Shown in pieces: positions 44,205 through 53,505 of a stretch of DNA of 64,000 bases. The stretch lies in NCBI RefSeq assembly GCF_004194535.1, contig NZ_CP025781.1, positions 868,001-932,000 of the forward strand. The letters run 5' to 3'. The stretch's first letter is position 1; the number at the start of each line of letters is the position of its first letter. The DNA is from Iodobacter fluviatilis (GTDB taxonomy: Bacteria > Pseudomonadota > Gammaproteobacteria > Burkholderiales > Chitinibacteraceae). A model generated the notes under the pieces. That model saw only the letters and a list, made by a program, of their open reading frames with translations. It was not told the origin of the DNA and searched no databases. Position numbers and translations under genes: made by a program.

Positions 44205-45020
44205 ATGGCAAAACACTTTTCTATTGGCGAACTACGCGTTATTTTGCTAGAGCCATCTCCAGCGCAAAATAAATTGATTACCTCTAAACTAAAACTACTT
44301 GGCATTGGCGATATCATTGCTTTTGGGGAGGGTTCGCAAGCCCTAGCCTCCTTAAAAGTGGATAGCAGCCCTAATCTGATCCTCAGTGCCATGTATTTAA
44401 AAGATATGACAGGGATCGAGCTACTTACCCAGCTGCGCAACAACCCCGATACGCAAGACATCGCTTTTATTTTAATTTCTAGCGAAACCCAACCCAAAGT
44501 ATTAGAGCCGCTTCGGCAACTTGGCGCTTGCGCAATTATCCCTAAGCCATTTACCTCAGAAAACCTAGACCATGCACTTTGTGTATCGCTGGATTATTTA
44601 TCCGAAGATTTAACGTTAGATCAAGACGATTTTGAGCTGGATAAGCTGCGCGTATTGTTAGTTGACGATTCTAAAGCCGCACGCAATTACATGCGCAAAG
44701 TATTGGAAAACCTAGGCGTGCGTAATATCAAAGAAGCTGGCAATGGTCATGAAGGAGTACAGCTTTTAGAAGAGAGCGTGTTTGATTTATTAATTACTGA
44801 TTACAATATGCCCGAAATGGATGGGAAAGAATTAATTGAATTTGTACGCAAAAATAGCTGGCAAAGCAATATCCCTATCCTAATGGTTTCATCCGAAAGT
44901 GATGGTGGCCGGCTTGCCGCCGTTACTCAAGCAGGCGTATCAGGCATCTGCGATAAGCCTTTCGAACCCTCCGTAGTACGCGGTTTACTTGAGCGAATCT
45001 TACGAGAACAACAACCTTAG
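44205..45020 (+). CDS. Tandem receiver-domain response regulator (first receiver degenerate)
   Basis: The protein has 271 residues. Residues 10-125 form a receiver with the Lys (IPKPFTSENL) but without the phospho-acceptor: NLILSAMYLKDMTG has no Asp at the end of the third strand, and the acidic pocket is reduced to LLEPSP. Residues 145-267 form a complete receiver: VLLVDDSKAAR, LLITDYNMPEMDG (phospho-Asp) and CDKPFEPS. There is no output domain. Such CheY-like doublets often act by protein contact in motility or taxis. There is no histidine kinase nearby, so the partner is unknown. Confidence 0.88.
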   Translation: MAKHFSIGELRVILLEPSPAQNKLITSKLKLLGIGDIIAFGEGSQALASLKVDSSPNLILSAMYLKDMTGIELLTQLRNNPDTQDIAFILISSETQPKVLEPLRQLGACAIIPKPFTSENLDHALCVSLDYLSEDLTLDQDDFELDKLRVLLVDDSKAARNYMRKVLENLGVRNIKEAGNGHEGVQLLEESVFDLLITDYNMPEMDGKELIEFVRKNSWQSNIPILMVSSESDGGRLAAVTQAGVSGICDKPFEPSVVRGLLERILREQQP

Positions 45021-45316
45021 AGGCTGTTCACGCTTGCTTTACTTTAGGCAAAGCCAAAACACCGGCTTTAGTCCTCACAGCTTTAAGCTGTTATATAGAT
45101 TCTTTAGCTCTACAGTTCATGATTTTGCTTTAAACCACGAGCAATCTATCGAACTGAGCATCAATCGGCTGAAAAACCACCTCAACAGCCCATATTTCAT
45201 CATTTTTTTGACCAAAAACACGTTTAGCGGCTCAGCATGGCCTTCAAATCCGACAAAATCTAGCCTCGTTGATGAGATTTTTCGCTTTCGACCGCCTAAG
45301 TCCGCCAAGCTGCTAG
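45018..45316. mobile_element. Degenerate family-B-like element (B6)
   Basis: The right end CCTAAGTCCGCCAAGCTGCTAG is a decayed copy of the family B end (TAAGTCCGACAGGCTGCTAG). The segment before it (AAAATCTAGCCTCGTTGATGAGATTTTTCGCTTTCGACCG) matches family B with changes. The left end (TTAGAGGCTGTTCACG) is only weakly similar. A small ORF across it is not supported as a gene. Confidence 0.5.
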
Positions 45317-45325
45317 AATGTCGCC

Positions 45326-46291
45326 ATGTTACATACACTTACAATCATACGTCAGCTCAATGCTGATGAATTCACCTCTGGCGAAGTGATTGCCAAACAA
45401 TTGGGCGTCTCACGCTCAGCGGTTTCAGCCGCGCTTAACCGCAGTGCCGAATTTGGTATTGAGCTAGAGCGGCGCCATGGCGTAGGTTACAAACTCACCC
45501 AACCCATTGAATGGCTAAATGCCGAAAGCATCAAACAAGCGCTCAACAGACATAGCCCATTTAGTCTGAATTTAATCGACGAAATTGAATCGACTAATCG
45601 CACTTTACGCCAAGAATGCGCCACTACTGGCTCAGTATTGGCTGCAGAATGGCAAACAGCGGGCCGTGGCCGCCTAGGCCGCCACTGGGTAGGAAGCTTA
45701 GGCGGTAGCTTATTATTTTCTGTGGTGTGGCGCTTTAATGGCGGAATCAGCCGTTTGGCTGGCTTAAGCCTTGCCGTGGGTATTGCACTGACCCGAGCAT
45801 TAGAAAAACAAGGCTATCAAGATATAGGGTTGAAATGGCCCAATGATTTACACTGCGCCAAAGGCAAACTGGCGGGCATTTTGATCGAGCTATCTGGCGA
45901 TACTTTAGGCCCCGTAGATGCGGTGATTGGAATTGGCCTTAACTTACGCCTATCCCAAAGCGAACGTCTAAACGCCAATCATGCCGCAGACTTAAGCGAT
46001 TGCAGCGGCCCCAGCCCTGCACGTAATCTGCTTTTCGCCCGCATTTTAAATGAGCTAGCCGAGCTATTACCAAGCTTTGATCAAAGCGGCTTTGCCCCCT
46101 TACGCTCAGAATGGGAAGACCGACATATCTGGCAGGGCGAGCAAGCAAGATTAATATCACCAGACGGCCTAGAAAGCAGTGGCAAAATCATTGGCATTGC
46201 CGATGATGGCGCCTTGCGCATCGCTGGGGAAAATGGCTTGCAAGTGGTTTATGCTGGAGACATTAGCTTACGTAAGGTGACCGCAGCGTGA
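45326..46291 (+). CDS. birA: Biotin operon repressor/biotin-protein ligase
   Basis: This 321-residue protein is bifunctional. Residues 1-60 form a winged helix (TSGEVIAKQLGVSRSAVSAALNRS, HGVGYKL) for DNA binding. Residues 75-270 form the ligase: DEIESTNRTLRQE, the adenylate loop AEWQTAGRGRLGRHWVG, and LKWPNDLHCAKGKLAGILIEL. The C-terminal domain ends DISLRK. It attaches biotin to carboxylase subunits and represses biotin genes. The start overlaps the degenerate MITE upstream. It is translationally coupled to coaX (4-base overlap). Confidence 0.94.
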   Translation: MLHTLTIIRQLNADEFTSGEVIAKQLGVSRSAVSAALNRSAEFGIELERRHGVGYKLTQPIEWLNAESIKQALNRHSPFSLNLIDEIESTNRTLRQECATTGSVLAAEWQTAGRGRLGRHWVGSLGGSLLFSVVWRFNGGISRLAGLSLAVGIALTRALEKQGYQDIGLKWPNDLHCAKGKLAGILIELSGDTLGPVDAVIGIGLNLRLSQSERLNANHAADLSDCSGPSPARNLLFARILNELAELLPSFDQSGFAPLRSEWEDRHIWQGEQARLISPDGLESSGKIIGIADDGALRIAGENGLQVVYAGDISLRKVTAA

Positions 46292-47022
46292 GCTTACTAC
46301 TAATAGACCTTGGAAATAGCCGAATCAAATGGGCCTATGGTGATCACCCTTGGGCCTCTGTGGGCTATAGCTTTACCGCAGACGTAGCCCAATTGCTTCA
46401 GCAACTGCTCACCCTGCCCCGCCCCGATGCCATTCATGGCTGTACGGTTGGCCAACCCGCTGCTGCCCTTTTGCTTGAGCAATTTTGCCAGCAGCAATGG
46501 GGTCACAGCATTCAATGGCTAAAAGTAAGCCGCAATGCTTTGGGAATACACAATACCTATCGCCATTTAGAACAACAAGGCCCAGATCGTTGGGCGGCAG
46601 TGCTCGGCGCACGCAGCTTGTTTCCAGAGCGCGCTTTGGTGATTGCTAGCGCGGGCACCGCGCTTACTGTGGATGCACTCACCGAAGAGAACGAGTATCT
46701 AGGTGGCATGATTTTGCCCGGATTAAGACTGATGAAATCTGCTCTTGCCCAGCAAACAGCAAGGCTCACTTTAAGTGAAGGTGCTTTCCATGATTTTCCG
46801 CGTTGCACCACCGATGCCATCGAAACGGGCTGTATCAGCGCAATGGCGGGCAGCATTATTGCCATGCAAACGCGCTTAACCCGCCGAGGCGATACACCGC
46901 TTTGTATTATTTCTGGAGGCGATGCCGCCTTGATCGCGCCTCATTTACCTAATCAACCCATTATCGCCGAACAGCTCGTCCTACACGGGTTAGCTGCACT
47001 TGCTCAGGATATTTATCAATGA
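46288..47022 (+). CDS. coaX: Type III pantothenate kinase
   Basis: This 244-residue cytoplasmic enzyme carries out the first step of coenzyme A synthesis. The ASKHA phosphate motif LLIDLGNSRIKWAY is at the N-terminus. The GPDRWAAVLGAR and ASAGTALTVDAL motifs are the type III signature (pantothenate and ATP sites), followed by GGMILPGLRLMKSAL. It overlaps birA by four bases and the next gene by four bases, so the three form one operon. No type I or II kinase is seen here. Confidence 0.94.
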   Translation: MSLLLIDLGNSRIKWAYGDHPWASVGYSFTADVAQLLQQLLTLPRPDAIHGCTVGQPAAALLLEQFCQQQWGHSIQWLKVSRNALGIHNTYRHLEQQGPDRWAAVLGARSLFPERALVIASAGTALTVDALTEENEYLGGMILPGLRLMKSALAQQTARLTLSEGAFHDFPRCTTDAIETGCISAMAGSIIAMQTRLTRRGDTPLCIISGGDAALIAPHLPNQPIIAEQLVLHGLAALAQDIYQ

Positions 47023-47729
47023 AATGGTTGTGCGCACTGCTCCTTGCTGCCAATTTTACCCTTTGGGGCTACAACTCATTGCAAACCACGCACATCAGTA
47101 CTCGAACCAATGCGCAGATTAATGCCGATAAAGTAAAACTGATAGCTAGCCTGCCCATGATTGTGGTGAATCGCCCTAGCCCAACACCGGATACTGAAGC
47201 AGCACCACTCTCGGACCCCATACCTACTCCGAGCCCAGGCCCGACGCCAACACCACGCCCTACCCCACCACCAAAAATCACGGTATGCATGCGCTGGAGT
47301 GGCACAGGGCAAGAGCAAAGCGACACCATGCGCCAGCGCCTTAAATCGCTCGGCTTAACCAGCAGCGAAACCAATATCAGCGGTAAAGTTTGGGTCTATA
47401 TTCCACCACAAACAGATTTTGAGCTGGCTAATCGTAAAGCCCAGCAGCTTAGCGGCCAGGGCGTGCAAGATTACTACGTGATTAATAATGGTGGTAGATG
47501 GCAAAACGCCATCTCACTCGGCGTATTCAGCAGCCGTGAAGGTGCTGAAAGACGTTTGAATGAATTAAAAAGCCAAGGGGTAAAATCGGCAGTAGTAAGA
47601 GAACGTGACGACAGCCCATCCCATACCGTATTTACGCTGCGTAAAATTACCCCAGAGCAGCAACAAAAACTAGAAAAGCTCAACAGTCAGCTTAAGGGTG
47701 CACAACTGCAGATCAGCAATTGTTCTTAA
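47019..47729 (+). CDS. SPOR-domain membrane-anchored protein
   Basis: This 236-residue protein has an N-terminal anchor (LCALLLAANFTLWGY) and a Pro/Thr-rich linker (about 60-95, TPSPGPTPTPRPTPPPK). The C-terminal region has a SPOR-like pattern: VWVYIPPQTDFELANRKAQQL, then ISLGVFSSREGAERRLNELKSQGVKSAVV. Established: SPOR domains bind glycan strands stripped of peptides at the septum. Its coupling to birA-coaX is conserved in betaproteobacteria. The function is likely envelope or division related. Confidence 0.85.
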   Translation: MKWLCALLLAANFTLWGYNSLQTTHISTRTNAQINADKVKLIASLPMIVVNRPSPTPDTEAAPLSDPIPTPSPGPTPTPRPTPPPKITVCMRWSGTGQEQSDTMRQRLKSLGLTSSETNISGKVWVYIPPQTDFELANRKAQQLSGQGVQDYYVINNGGRWQNAISLGVFSSREGAERRLNELKSQGVKSAVVRERDDSPSHTVFTLRKITPEQQQKLEKLNSQLKGAQLQISNCS

Positions 47730-47762
47730 TAAAATGACGAAGCGGCTGGGGCAACTTACACC

Positions 47763-48722
47763 TCAGCCCAGCACGATCCGTGGCAATAGCCATGGAGCTG
47801 CGGTGGCTATAACAGGCAGGTAACGCTCCCGCATCAGTGCAATGCTATCGTCAGCAAGCAACTCGGGGAGATGACCTAATTCATCACTCCGCGCAAGCAG
47901 GGTTAGCTCGCGGCAAAATTCGCCCTCAGGCACGGGTAAGCATTGCACGTCACCCGTTTTAATGCCGCCATGTAATAGGCATAGCGGCGTGGTTAAAGTC
48001 CAGCCTAGGCCTGCCTTGACCATTTGTAAAATCGCGTAGGAATTATCCAGCTGCATGCGCAATGGTGGATGAATACTCCAGGTTTGCAGCTGGTTTTCTA
48101 TGCTGCGGCCAATCACGGTGGATTGGTTGTAGCGAATAAAATCCAATGCCGCCGCCAGCGTGCGTAAGCTATTCACAGGCCCTTTAAAATCAAGCGGCAG
48201 CACTAAAATAAAAGGCTCGCGTAGTAGGCGGCGGCGAAAAAGCTCTGCATGCCCACTCACTGCATCGTCAGTTAAAATCAAATCAACTCGGCGATTAAGT
48301 AAGGCATCTGCATGCAGATGCGATTGCCCTGTAACCATCGACCAATGCGCAGTGCGGTGCTTAATCGCCGCAACCAATTCTTTACCTACGCTAATCGCTA
48401 ACGAATCCACTAGCGCAATCCGCACATGCTTAAGCGGCGTGGCTTCTTGGCGACGAAACTCCAAACTTACGCGTCGAGCCTCGCTTAATAAGCGCTCCGC
48501 CTGCTCATAAAACTTACGCCCCAATGGGGTTAGCATGGGTGGGCGCTGCGAGCGATCAAGTAGCTGCACATGCAATTGCACTTCAAGATTGGCTATGCTT
48601 TGGGAAACGGACGACTGCGTCATCCCCAGCCGCTGCCCCGCCGCTGTCATCCCACCCGCCTCAACAATCGCGGCGAAAACTTCCAAACTTTTTAAATCAA
48701 AACCAATCGGGCTCGCAGCCAT
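47763..48722 (-). CDS. LysR-family transcriptional regulator
   Basis: This 319-residue protein has an N-terminal winged helix FDLKSLEVFAAIVEAGGMTAAGQRLGMTQSSVSQSIANLE (residues 8-48) and a C-terminal effector domain of the periplasmic-binding fold (HVRIALVDSLA, LLREPFILVLP, MVKAGLGWTLTTPLCLL). The target genes cannot be told; it converges on the SPOR gene and has no divergent neighbour. The region upstream (48723-49007) shows no clear operator. Confidence 0.88.
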   Translation of the reverse strand: MAASPIGFDLKSLEVFAAIVEAGGMTAAGQRLGMTQSSVSQSIANLEVQLHVQLLDRSQRPPMLTPLGRKFYEQAERLLSEARRVSLEFRRQEATPLKHVRIALVDSLAISVGKELVAAIKHRTAHWSMVTGQSHLHADALLNRRVDLILTDDAVSGHAELFRRRLLREPFILVLPLDFKGPVNSLRTLAAALDFIRYNQSTVIGRSIENQLQTWSIHPPLRMQLDNSYAILQMVKAGLGWTLTTPLCLLHGGIKTGDVQCLPVPEGEFCRELTLLARSDELGHLPELLADDSIALMRERYLPVIATAAPWLLPRIVLG

Positions 48723-49007
48723 GCTGTTTCCATTGCGTTAGTTTTACTAGCTGATTTTTTTTGCCGCAAAACCCAAATCTTGCGCCCAGACAGCACAGAA
48801 TTTCATAGAGAAAAATGATTTAAAACTAGGGTGAAATATCCAGAAGTACGGCGCAAGCTTAGTTTTATCTGTGTACTCAGTATTCTCCTCACCGTGCGCA
48901 TCTACCTATTTTGTGATCAGCAGCCTTGAGGCTGGGCATGTTTCTGATGCCAGCGCGGGCACTGTCCTAGGAAACCTCCTCAATTAAAGAGAAAGCTTAA
49001 ACCAAAC

Positions 49008-49174
49008 CTAGCAGCCTGTCGGACTTAAGACTGATCTACTACGGAAAAGCCGGATTTGGCTATATTTCACGCATTTTCTCGTTGAATAGCCAGCTATTGC
49101 CTCAAAAACCCGCGAAACCTGTCTCAAACCGGTCTTTCCCTCACTACGATCGCTTAAGCCCGACAGGCTGCTAG
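49008..49174. mobile_element. MITE family B, copy B5 (diverged interior), overlapping hemF 3' end
   Basis: 167 bases with ends CTAGCAGCCTGTCGGACTTA and TAAGCCCGACAGGCTGCTAG. The interior is different from B1-B4 but keeps a central GAATAGCCAGCTATTGCC similar to their palindrome. The last 21 bases of the hemF reading frame fall inside it. The remaining gap 48723-49007 holds nothing recognised. Confidence 0.85.
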
Positions 49175-50065
49175 CCAATCCCTATCACACAAAAAATCGC
49201 TATATAAACGCGCCTCTGGGCTGCCTGCCTCCGGGTGGTAATCATAGCGCCAGTTCACCACCGGAGGCATAGACATCAAGATGGATTCGGTACGGCCACC
49301 TGATTGCAGACCAAATAGCGTGCCGCGATCAAACACTAGGTTAAATTCTACGTAGCGGCCACGACGGTAAGATTGCCAATCACGCTCACGCGCGCCGTAT
49401 TCGGCGTCTTCATGGCGCTCCACAATCGGCACATAAGCGGGTAAAAAGGCGTTGCCCACGCTTTGCATCATGGCAAAGCTGGCTTCAAAGCCAGCGGCGT
49501 TGTAATCATCAAAAAAGACGCCGCCAATGCCACGTGGCTCATTACGGTGTTTTAAGTGGAAGTAACGATCACACCAAGCTTTAAACTCTGGATAAAGTTG
49601 CGTGCCAAAAGGATCAAGCGCGTCTTTACAAGCTTGATGAAAATGCACCGCATCTGCTTCTAGCCCGTAATAAGGGGTGAGATCCATACCACCGCCAAAC
49701 CACCATACATCTTGCTCGCCTTCTTTATAGGCTCGGAACAAGCGCACATTCATATGCACGGTAGGGATATAAGGATTACGTGGATGCAACACCAACGATA
49801 CGCCCATCGCCTCAAAAGCACGCCCCGCCAGCTCGGGACGACCGGCGCTGGCTGATGGTGGCAGGGCATCGCCCATCACATGAGAGAAATTCACCCCGCC
49901 GCGCTCAAATAAATTGCCGCCTTCAATCACCCGCGTCATACCGCCGCCACCGCCCTCTCTTTCCCATTGATCGGTATGAAAAGTAGAACCATCGAGCTGC
50001 TCTAAGGTGGCGACAATATTTTGTTGCAGACTGAGGAGGTAATCTTTAACGGCAGTTGAATTCAT
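49154..50065 (-). CDS. hemF: Oxygen-dependent coproporphyrinogen III oxidase, C-terminus altered by MITE
   Basis: About 303 residues; the start at [15 protein letters not shown] (50065) has AGGGAT upstream and matches the family. The family blocks are clear: [70 protein letters not shown] and [33 protein letters not shown]. It makes protoporphyrinogen IX in haem synthesis. The last six residues (LAACRA) and the stop lie in MITE B5, so the native end has been replaced, apparently without loss of the catalytic part. Confidence 0.95.
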   Translation of the reverse strand: MNSTAVKDYLLSLQQNIVATLEQLDGSTFHTDQWEREGGGGGMTRVIEGGNLFERGGVNFSHVMGDALPPSASAGRPELAGRAFEAMGVSLVLHPRNPYIPTVHMNVRLFRAYKEGEQDVWWFGGGMDLTPYYGLEADAVHFHQACKDALDPFGTQLYPEFKAWCDRYFHLKHRNEPRGIGGVFFDDYNAAGFEASFAMMQSVGNAFLPAYVPIVERHEDAEYGARERDWQSYRRGRYVEFNLVFDRGTLFGLQSGGRTESILMSMPPVVNWRYDYHPEAGSPEARLYSDFLCDRDWLAACRA

Positions 50066-50088
50066 TATTATCCCTATATTTTTGTAGC

Positions 50089-50106
50089 GGCACGGCATAC
50101 CGTGCC
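50089..50106. repeat. GGCACGGCATACCGTGCC palindrome (REP-like)
   Basis: A short inverted repeat of the same kind as at 12616-12633 and 61421-61450. It lies between hemF and panD. Confidence 0.55.
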
Positions 50107-50119
50107 ATTAATGCCGCGC

Positions 50120-50152
50120 AAAAAACAGGCTGCCCCTTAAGGCAGCCTGTTC
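50120..50152 (-). terminator. Rho-independent terminator of panD
   Basis: On the minus strand AACAGGCTGCC and GGCAGCCTGTT form an 11-base-pair stem followed by TTTTTTG, 23 bases beyond the panD stop. Confidence 0.88.
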
Positions 50153-50174
50153 ATCATGGGCATACAAGCCAGCA

Positions 50175-50555
50175 TTAAGCCGCTTGCTCTGGCGCATCAT
50201 GCTTAATTTCTTTGATGCGGTTATCGCCATCCACAAACACCAGCTGCGGGTGAAAATTAGCGATTTCGGCTTCTTCAAACTGAGCAAAGGTGGCGATAAT
50301 CAGTAAATCACCCACTGCAGCTCGGCGCGCCGCAGAGCCATTAACCGAAATAATCCCCGAACCACGTTCAGCCTTAATAGCGTAGGTAGAGAAGCGCTCG
50401 CCGTTATCCACATTCCAGATATGAATCTGCTCATGCACCAAGATATTGGCGGCTTCAAGCAGGTTTTCATCAATCGCACACGAGCCTTCGTAATGCAGCT
50501 CTGAATGAGTAGTGGTACAGCGATGAATTTTCGATTTAAGCAGGGAGCGTTGCAT
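50175..50555 (-). CDS. panD: Aspartate 1-decarboxylase
   Basis: This 126-residue pyruvoyl enzyme makes beta-alanine for pantothenate. The self-cleavage site is Gly-Ser in [19 protein letters not shown] (residue 24-25). The N-terminal [19 protein letters not shown] and the [28 protein letters not shown] block are typical. The C-terminus ends [12 protein letters not shown]. It is a single gene with a strong terminator. coaX elsewhere in this window acts later in the same CoA pathway. Confidence 0.95.
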   Translation of the reverse strand: MQRSLLKSKIHRCTTTHSELHYEGSCAIDENLLEAANILVHEQIHIWNVDNGERFSTYAIKAERGSGIISVNGSAARRAAVGDLLIIATFAQFEEAEIANFHPQLVFVDGDNRIKEIKHDAPEQAA

Positions 50556-50706
50556 GATGTTTCTCCAGCCCGTTTCTGGGCAGGGCTGTTTCAGAAGGGA
50601 TCAGATTATAATCCCAGAAACGACGATTGGACAGGGTAAGGTTTAAATCAATTGACGCAGCGCAGCAATTGATAATATGGATGCGATTCAAACTCAAACA
50701 GTAAAT

Positions 50707-51255
50707 TTAGCCTCGATATATAAAACAACCATCTAGCAAAAACTCACCATCCGCCACGCGAGCATCGGGGGAGACACGGTCAAAATTTAATTGCTGACCA
50801 TCAACCACCACCCATGCAGGGATAGGCTTTGCTTGATAGCTGCCGATCACTTCAATGGCACGCTGAATATTTGCGGGGCTTATAATTCGAGGCGCTGGGC
50901 TGGCCACCACAGGTGTAGTTTCAACCTCACGCGGCGCAGCAGCGGCTTCAATTTCGGCCGCTTGCAGCGGCAAATTACGTAAATATAAATTAAAAGCAAA
51001 TTGCGGCAAGATCAGCCGACGTACTTTTTTTTCATCATCAATAATGCAGCACACACCGAACTCTGCATCGCATTTAGGGCAATGCGCTTTGGCGGCGATG
51101 GCAATATGGTTTTCTACCAAACGCGCAATACCGAGCATATCATTGGCTTGTAACATTTCTCCACAGCTCACGCAGGGCTTAGAGAATTGTTTAACCAGCG
51201 CACCATTTTTAAATTTTAATGGCAGACATTGCTTAAGACGTTGATTAGGTAGCAT
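50707..51255 (-). CDS. Uncharacterised protein with two CxxC pairs
   Basis: The protein has 182 residues. Two CxxC pairs (PCVSCGEML and HCPKCDAEFGVCC) sit in the N-terminal 70 residues and could form a zinc ribbon. The middle is Ala/Pro-rich (AAAAPREVETTPVV) and looks like a linker. The last 65 residues (ANIQRAIEVIGSYQAKPIPAWVVVDGQQLNFDRVS) may form a small separate domain. No family was recognised. It is on the same strand as panD and the RNB gene but with gaps of about 150-180 bases on each side. Confidence 0.6.
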   Translation of the reverse strand: MLPNQRLKQCLPLKFKNGALVKQFSKPCVSCGEMLQANDMLGIARLVENHIAIAAKAHCPKCDAEFGVCCIIDDEKKVRRLILPQFAFNLYLRNLPLQAAEIEAAAAPREVETTPVVASPAPRIISPANIQRAIEVIGSYQAKPIPAWVVVDGQQLNFDRVSPDARVADGEFLLDGCFIYRG

Positions 51256-51438
51256 TTATGATCATCATGGTGTGTTAAACAGGGAGTGGGGAGCAAAGAG
51301 CGGGGCACAAAATCCACCCTCCACGCCCGCATTATCCCCGCTTTTAAATCATTGCTATACGACTTTGAAAATGCGAAGGGGTGAGCAAAAAGTTAAGTAC
51401 GAATGCTCACTATTTTGCTCACGCCCTACTCCCCGCCT

Positions 51439-53286
51439 TTAAATCGTTGCCATACGCGTTTCAAGTAGCAGTTCTAATAAATCAATTTTCATCAATTGTA
51501 GACTGACCGTTGTGCCCGCTGGTAGTTCCGGTATACCTGCTCGAATCACTAAAGGCATGCCATCTACCCGCACCAAGTTTTCTTTTATGACCACGGCAGT
51601 CATTTCGCGTTTTTTCTCTTGCTGCAACCAACGCAAACACCAGTATCGTTCCATCTTATCTTGTAATTCGGCGTAAGCTGCATAAGCAGTGTCAAAACTC
51701 CCGATAATCGAATACAACTCGGCGTCGTTCTTTTGGAAACGCGGCTTGGTATTGCCCAGCAAAGCCAAAAGTTGCAGCTGATTCACGTAATCCACAGCGC
51801 GGCGTAAAGGGGAAGACGCCCAAGAGTAGCACTCCACACCCAGCCCAATATGCGGGCCCGCCTGCGTGGTGAGGCGCACACGCCCACCATTTTGACCGCG
51901 ATAAATACCCGCTACTTGGCCCTGCATCAAATCCTTGCCCCAAGTACTATTGGCCAGAATCATCAGCTCGGCCACCAGCTTATCCATCGGTGCGCCACGT
52001 TTACGCGGCACAATCCGCACACGTTTTTCGCCGTCTACCTGATCAATGTAAAAACTGTAATCGATCTTTAGCGGTGCAGTCGGGTCAGCTTTACCACGGC
52101 GGCCTTCTAATGCACCGGCAAAGTGCCATAAGAAGGTGATTTCTTCTTTCCAAGGGAAATCGGGCGCATCCGCTTTACCTGCGGTGTTTTCATTAAACAC
52201 TGGCTCAAGCTGTTCATGACGTAAGTTGGCAGCAATCGGCACCATCTCTACGATACTGCGATGTGAAAGCACATCAAAGCCCTGAGACAACTCTAAATAC
52301 ATGCTTAGCGCGGGGCAGGTTCTCCCTTCTTGCAGGGTAAACACCTCAACCACTTCGTTGGGCAACATAGTGATTTTATCGCCTGGCATATACACGGTAG
52401 ACAGGCGATCCAGAATAATTTTATCGACATCCGAGCCCGCCACAATCCCCAAAGCAGGCGCGGCAATATGGATACCCACCTGCCAATTGCCATTAGGCAG
52501 ACGCTTCAGACTGAAAGCATCGTCAATTTCTGTGGTGGTAGAGTCATCAATACTAAAGGCACGCACATCGGCCAGCGGTAAATCGCTAGGGCAAGTCACC
52601 GGCTCGGTTGGGGCAAAACCACGGCCCTTAGGGAAGGATTCAGCGAGGAAACCATCGAGTAGATAATCGGCCACATCAGGAATCGCGCCAATTTTTTCCA
52701 TCAAACGCAAGGTAGACGTTTGCATAGCGTCCGCAGCGGCAGCCAGTGTTTTCCATTCAATGGTGTTTTTATCTGGGCGATGCAGTAATTTGCTCGCCAA
52801 AGGAATAAATGACTCGGGCAAAGCGCCAGCTTGCAGCTCGGCTTGCCAAATGGCCATTTGCTCGGCTTCTTTTTTCTTTTTTTCGACCCCGGCCAAGGCG
52901 GCCTTTAGATTTTCTTCAGGGGCAGCCTTATAATGGCCACGCCCCTTACGGTAAAAATACATAGGCGCTGCGTGTAAACGAATCAACGCTGCCGCTTGCT
53001 GCTGCACCGATGGGTTAGCACCAAAGTATTCTGCGGCAATATCATTAAACGCAAACTCTTCCACACCACAACATTCCCACAGAAAATCGATATCAATTTC
53101 ATCTGCGGCGACCTGAGCCGCTTTTAGAAAGTCATCCAAGCTAATCCGCTCAAAGCGCAGCAGCACATTCGCCGCCTTCACTTTAAAACGTTTACCACGG
53201 GTATCTTCAAGCATCAGGCTAGCAGCCTGCTCTTCCTTGATCGTGGCTACCTTGAAATTACCATCTTCCTCAAAAAAAACATTCAT
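51439..53286 (-). CDS. RNB-domain exoribonuclease (RNase II/R family)
   Basis: About 615 residues. The RNB catalytic block is clear: RAFSIDDSTTTEIDDAFSLKRLPNGNWQVGIHIA (Asp cluster for magnesium) and later YSWASSPLRRAVDYVNQLQLLALL (conserved Arg). The N-terminal region (residues 1-200) has no obvious S1 or cold-shock motif. The C-terminal segment is a short S1-like remnant. It is a 3'-5' exoribonuclease, smaller than RNase R. The start at MNVFFEEDGNFKVATI is favoured over a start seven codons upstream because such homologues begin with MNVF. No essential residue appears missing. Confidence 0.88.
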   Translation of the reverse strand: MNVFFEEDGNFKVATIKEEQAASLMLEDTRGKRFKVKAANVLLRFERISLDDFLKAAQVAADEIDIDFLWECCGVEEFAFNDIAAEYFGANPSVQQQAAALIRLHAAPMYFYRKGRGHYKAAPEENLKAALAGVEKKKKEAEQMAIWQAELQAGALPESFIPLASKLLHRPDKNTIEWKTLAAAADAMQTSTLRLMEKIGAIPDVADYLLDGFLAESFPKGRGFAPTEPVTCPSDLPLADVRAFSIDDSTTTEIDDAFSLKRLPNGNWQVGIHIAAPALGIVAGSDVDKIILDRLSTVYMPGDKITMLPNEVVEVFTLQEGRTCPALSMYLELSQGFDVLSHRSIVEMVPIAANLRHEQLEPVFNENTAGKADAPDFPWKEEITFLWHFAGALEGRRGKADPTAPLKIDYSFYIDQVDGEKRVRIVPRKRGAPMDKLVAELMILANSTWGKDLMQGQVAGIYRGQNGGRVRLTTQAGPHIGLGVECYSWASSPLRRAVDYVNQLQLLALLGNTKPRFQKNDAELYSIIGSFDTAYAAYAELQDKMERYWCLRWLQQEKKREMTAVVIKENLVRVDGMPLVIRAGIPELPAGTTVSLQLMKIDLLELLLETRMATI

Positions 53287-53407
53287 TCTCAAGCCGCCAG
53301 CATTCATTTATTGATTTAGCCAAGCATTATAACAAGGTCCGCCCTACGTCGCTTGCTGGTGATAAGCCTGCCCTCATCAAACCCGAATCTTAAACCGCAA
53401 AGAAAAA

Positions 53408-53478
53408 GCAGAACACGGAGGACCACGGAGACAAACATAATAAAAACTAGGTTTTCTCCGTAAAACTCCGTGCTCTTC
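53408..53478. repeat. CACGGAG-type inverted repeat downstream of prfA
   Basis: AACACGGAGGACCACGGAGAC near the left edge faces TTTTCTCCGTAAAACTCCGTGCTC at the right. The two arms resemble each other as imperfect inverted repeats. A related CACAGAG repeat flanks the prfA-hemA gap (54630-55056). Confidence 0.55.
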
Positions 53479-53505
53479 GTAGTTCAAGATTTGGGTTTTG
53501 TGGAA

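Noticed and set aside
44989-45366. 125-codon ORF between the response regulator and birA
   Set aside because: It spans the degenerate family-B element and overlaps both genes; composition is not coding-like.
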